Shown: positions 62,965 through 64,000 of the stretch, in pieces | Layout: every line of letters starts with the position of its first letter | How positions within the stretch are numbered: position 1 is the first letter of the stretch | NCBI RefSeq assembly: GCF_022865125.1 | Contig: NZ_CP094828.1 | Location: 682,001-746,000 of the forward strand | DNA from: Acuticoccus sp. I52.16.1 | GTDB taxonomy: Bacteria; Pseudomonadota; Alphaproteobacteria; Rhizobiales; Amorphaceae | Direction: 5' to 3' | DNA length: 64,000 nucleotides | Translations under genes and position numbers: made by a program | Notes under the pieces: model-generated | Told to the model about the DNA's origin: nothing | Database searches by the model: none | What the model saw: only the letters and a program-made list of their open reading frames with translations

Positions 62965-63807
62965 ATGCTCCGTCGCCATTTCCTCAGCCTCACCGCGGCC
63001 GGTCTCGTCGCCGCCACGTTCGCCGCGACGTTCGCCGGCGGTGCGCGCGCCGACGCGCCGTTCATCGTCGTGCAGTCGACGACGTCGACCCAGAACTCGG
63101 GCCTCTTCGACGAGCTGCTGCCGAAGTTCACCGACAAGACCGGCATCGAGGTCCGCGTCGTCGCGGTCGGCACCGGGCAGGCGATCAAGAACGCCGCGAA
63201 CGGCGACGGCGACGTCCTCTTCGTGCACGCCAAGCCCGCCGAGGAGGCGTTCGTGGCCGGCGGCGACGGCGTCGAGCGGCACGACGTGATGTACAACGAC
63301 TTCGTCATCGTCGGCCCGCCCTCCGACCCCGCCGAGGTCGCCGGTTCGGCCGACGTGGTCGCCGCCCTCACCAAGATCGCCGCGGCGCAGGCGCCGTTCG
63401 CCTCGCGCGGCGACGATTCGGGAACCAACAAGGCCGAACTGCGGCTGTGGGACGAAGCCGGCATCGACGTCGCGGGCGCGTCGGGCGGGTGGTACCGCGA
63501 GACCGGGTCGGGCATGGGCGCGACGCTCAACACCGGCACCGGCATGGGCGCCTACATCATGACCGACCGCGCCACCTGGATCGCCTTCGGCAACAAAGGC
63601 GACTACCAGATCGCCGTCGAGGGCGATCCGAAGATGTTCAACCAGTACGGCATCATCCTCGTGAGCCCGCAAAAGCACCCCAACGTGAAGGCGCAGGAGG
63701 GTCAGGCCTTCGTCGACTGGGTGATCTCGCCGGAAGGCCAGCAGGCCATCGCCGACTACCGGGTCGACGGGCAGCAGCTCTTCTTCCCCAACGCCGTGGG
63801 CGACTGA
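62965..63807 (+). CDS. tupA: Tungstate ABC transporter substrate-binding protein TupA
   Basis: Periplasmic binding protein of 280 aa. Signal peptide LRRHFLSLTAAGLVAATFAA with cleavage likely at ARADA. The oxyanion-binding motif of TupA is present as VVQSTTSTQNSGLFDELL, with FASRGDDSGTNKAEL and GMGATLNTGTGMGAY as further ligand loops. TupA proteins bind tungstate very tightly and discriminate against molybdate. GGGAGGA lies nine bases before the ATG. Confidence 0.93.
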   Translation: MLRRHFLSLTAAGLVAATFAATFAGGARADAPFIVVQSTTSTQNSGLFDELLPKFTDKTGIEVRVVAVGTGQAIKNAANGDGDVLFVHAKPAEEAFVAGGDGVERHDVMYNDFVIVGPPSDPAEVAGSADVVAALTKIAAAQAPFASRGDDSGTNKAELRLWDEAGIDVAGASGGWYRETGSGMGATLNTGTGMGAYIMTDRATWIAFGNKGDYQIAVEGDPKMFNQYGIILVSPQKHPNVKAQEGQAFVDWVISPEGQQAIADYRVDGQQLFFPNAVGD

Positions 63808-63811
63808 CGCC

Positions 63812-64000
63812 TCAGCGCGACAGCCAGCGCACGCGGCCGTGGCCGGCGACGTCGTAGCCGCCCATCGCGGCGGCTTTGGCGGCGAACTCGGGCGTGCGGC
63901 AGAACGCCAGCAGCGCCTGCACGGGCGGGGTGAAATAGGCGTGCCGGTCGATCAGGAGATCGAACGCCTCGTCGACCAGCGGGCGGAACGACAGGCGGAA
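63812..64000 (-). CDS. Probable molybdate/tungstate-binding regulator, C-terminal end (partial)
   Basis: The minus strand carries the last 62 codons of a gene that continues beyond the window. The tail ALLAFCRTPEFAAKAAAMGG, then YDVAGHGRVRWLSR, matches the end of the periplasmic-binding-like domain fused to a helix-turn-helix in proteins linked to molybdate/tungstate uptake. It converges with tupA, five bases apart. Assignment rests on a short segment and on location. Confidence 0.65.
   Translation of the reverse strand, partial: FRLSFRPLVDEAFDLLIDRHAYFTPPVQALLAFCRTPEFAAKAAAMGGYDVAGHGRVRWLSR

Overview
The window is very GC-rich and almost fully coding, with tightly packed genes, many ATGA stop/start overlaps and two tRNA genes. 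Several arrangements point to an alphaproteobacterium, probably of the order Hyphomicrobiales (Rhizobiales): dusB(nifR3)-ntrB-ntrC, a fused ispDF, a pcm-like gene upstream of tolC, and a TspO homologue beside a short-chain prenyl synthase. The placement is inferred from gene content, not from a tree. I see no rRNA, prophage, insertion sequence or CRISPR array.

Bases 1-28,700 are mostly housekeeping. They hold tolC and a pcm-like methyltransferase, tRNA-Cys, an unusual multidomain GH5 glycoside hydrolase, a LOG-family protein, cysS, and the dusB-ntrB-ntrC operon. Isoprenoid genes follow (ispDF, a prenyl synthase, dxs), then an L,D-transpeptidase, an HxlR/MATE divergent pair, a zinc alcohol dehydrogenase, cobU, tRNA-Asn and a zinc/cadmium-type P-ATPase. 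Several small membrane proteins of 46-87 residues lie between them.

Bases 28,700-44,600 are accessory metabolism. A MerR regulator lies beside the metal ATPase, separated from it by a decayed SCO1/SenC fragment. A DeoR-type regulator then divides two transcription units. On the minus strand are SIS isomerase, PfkB kinase, BtpA-family protein, racemase-like protein and amidohydrolase. On the plus strand are a PotABCD-type ABC transporter and a PuuE-like polysaccharide deacetylase/allantoinase homologue. A second amidohydrolase, an SDR and an MlrC-type metallopeptidase follow. Together they look like an uptake-and-degradation pathway for a nitrogen-containing, sugar-linked compound that I cannot name.

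Bases 45,200-58,400 hold a dipeptide-type ABC transporter with a fused double ATPase. Next come a LysR regulator and a translationally coupled five-gene operon: a CntA/GbcA-type Rieske oxygenase, a PLP trans-sulfuration-family enzyme and three flavin amine oxidases. This reads as a demethylation or C-N/C-S cleavage pathway for a quaternary or methylated amine and is the best candidate for an undescribed pathway. The window ends with an XRE regulator, a membrane desaturase, an orphan PhnD-like protein, a tungstate ABC transporter (tupBCA) whose start codon lies in a hairpin, and the C-terminal end of a probable molybdate/tungstate-binding regulator.
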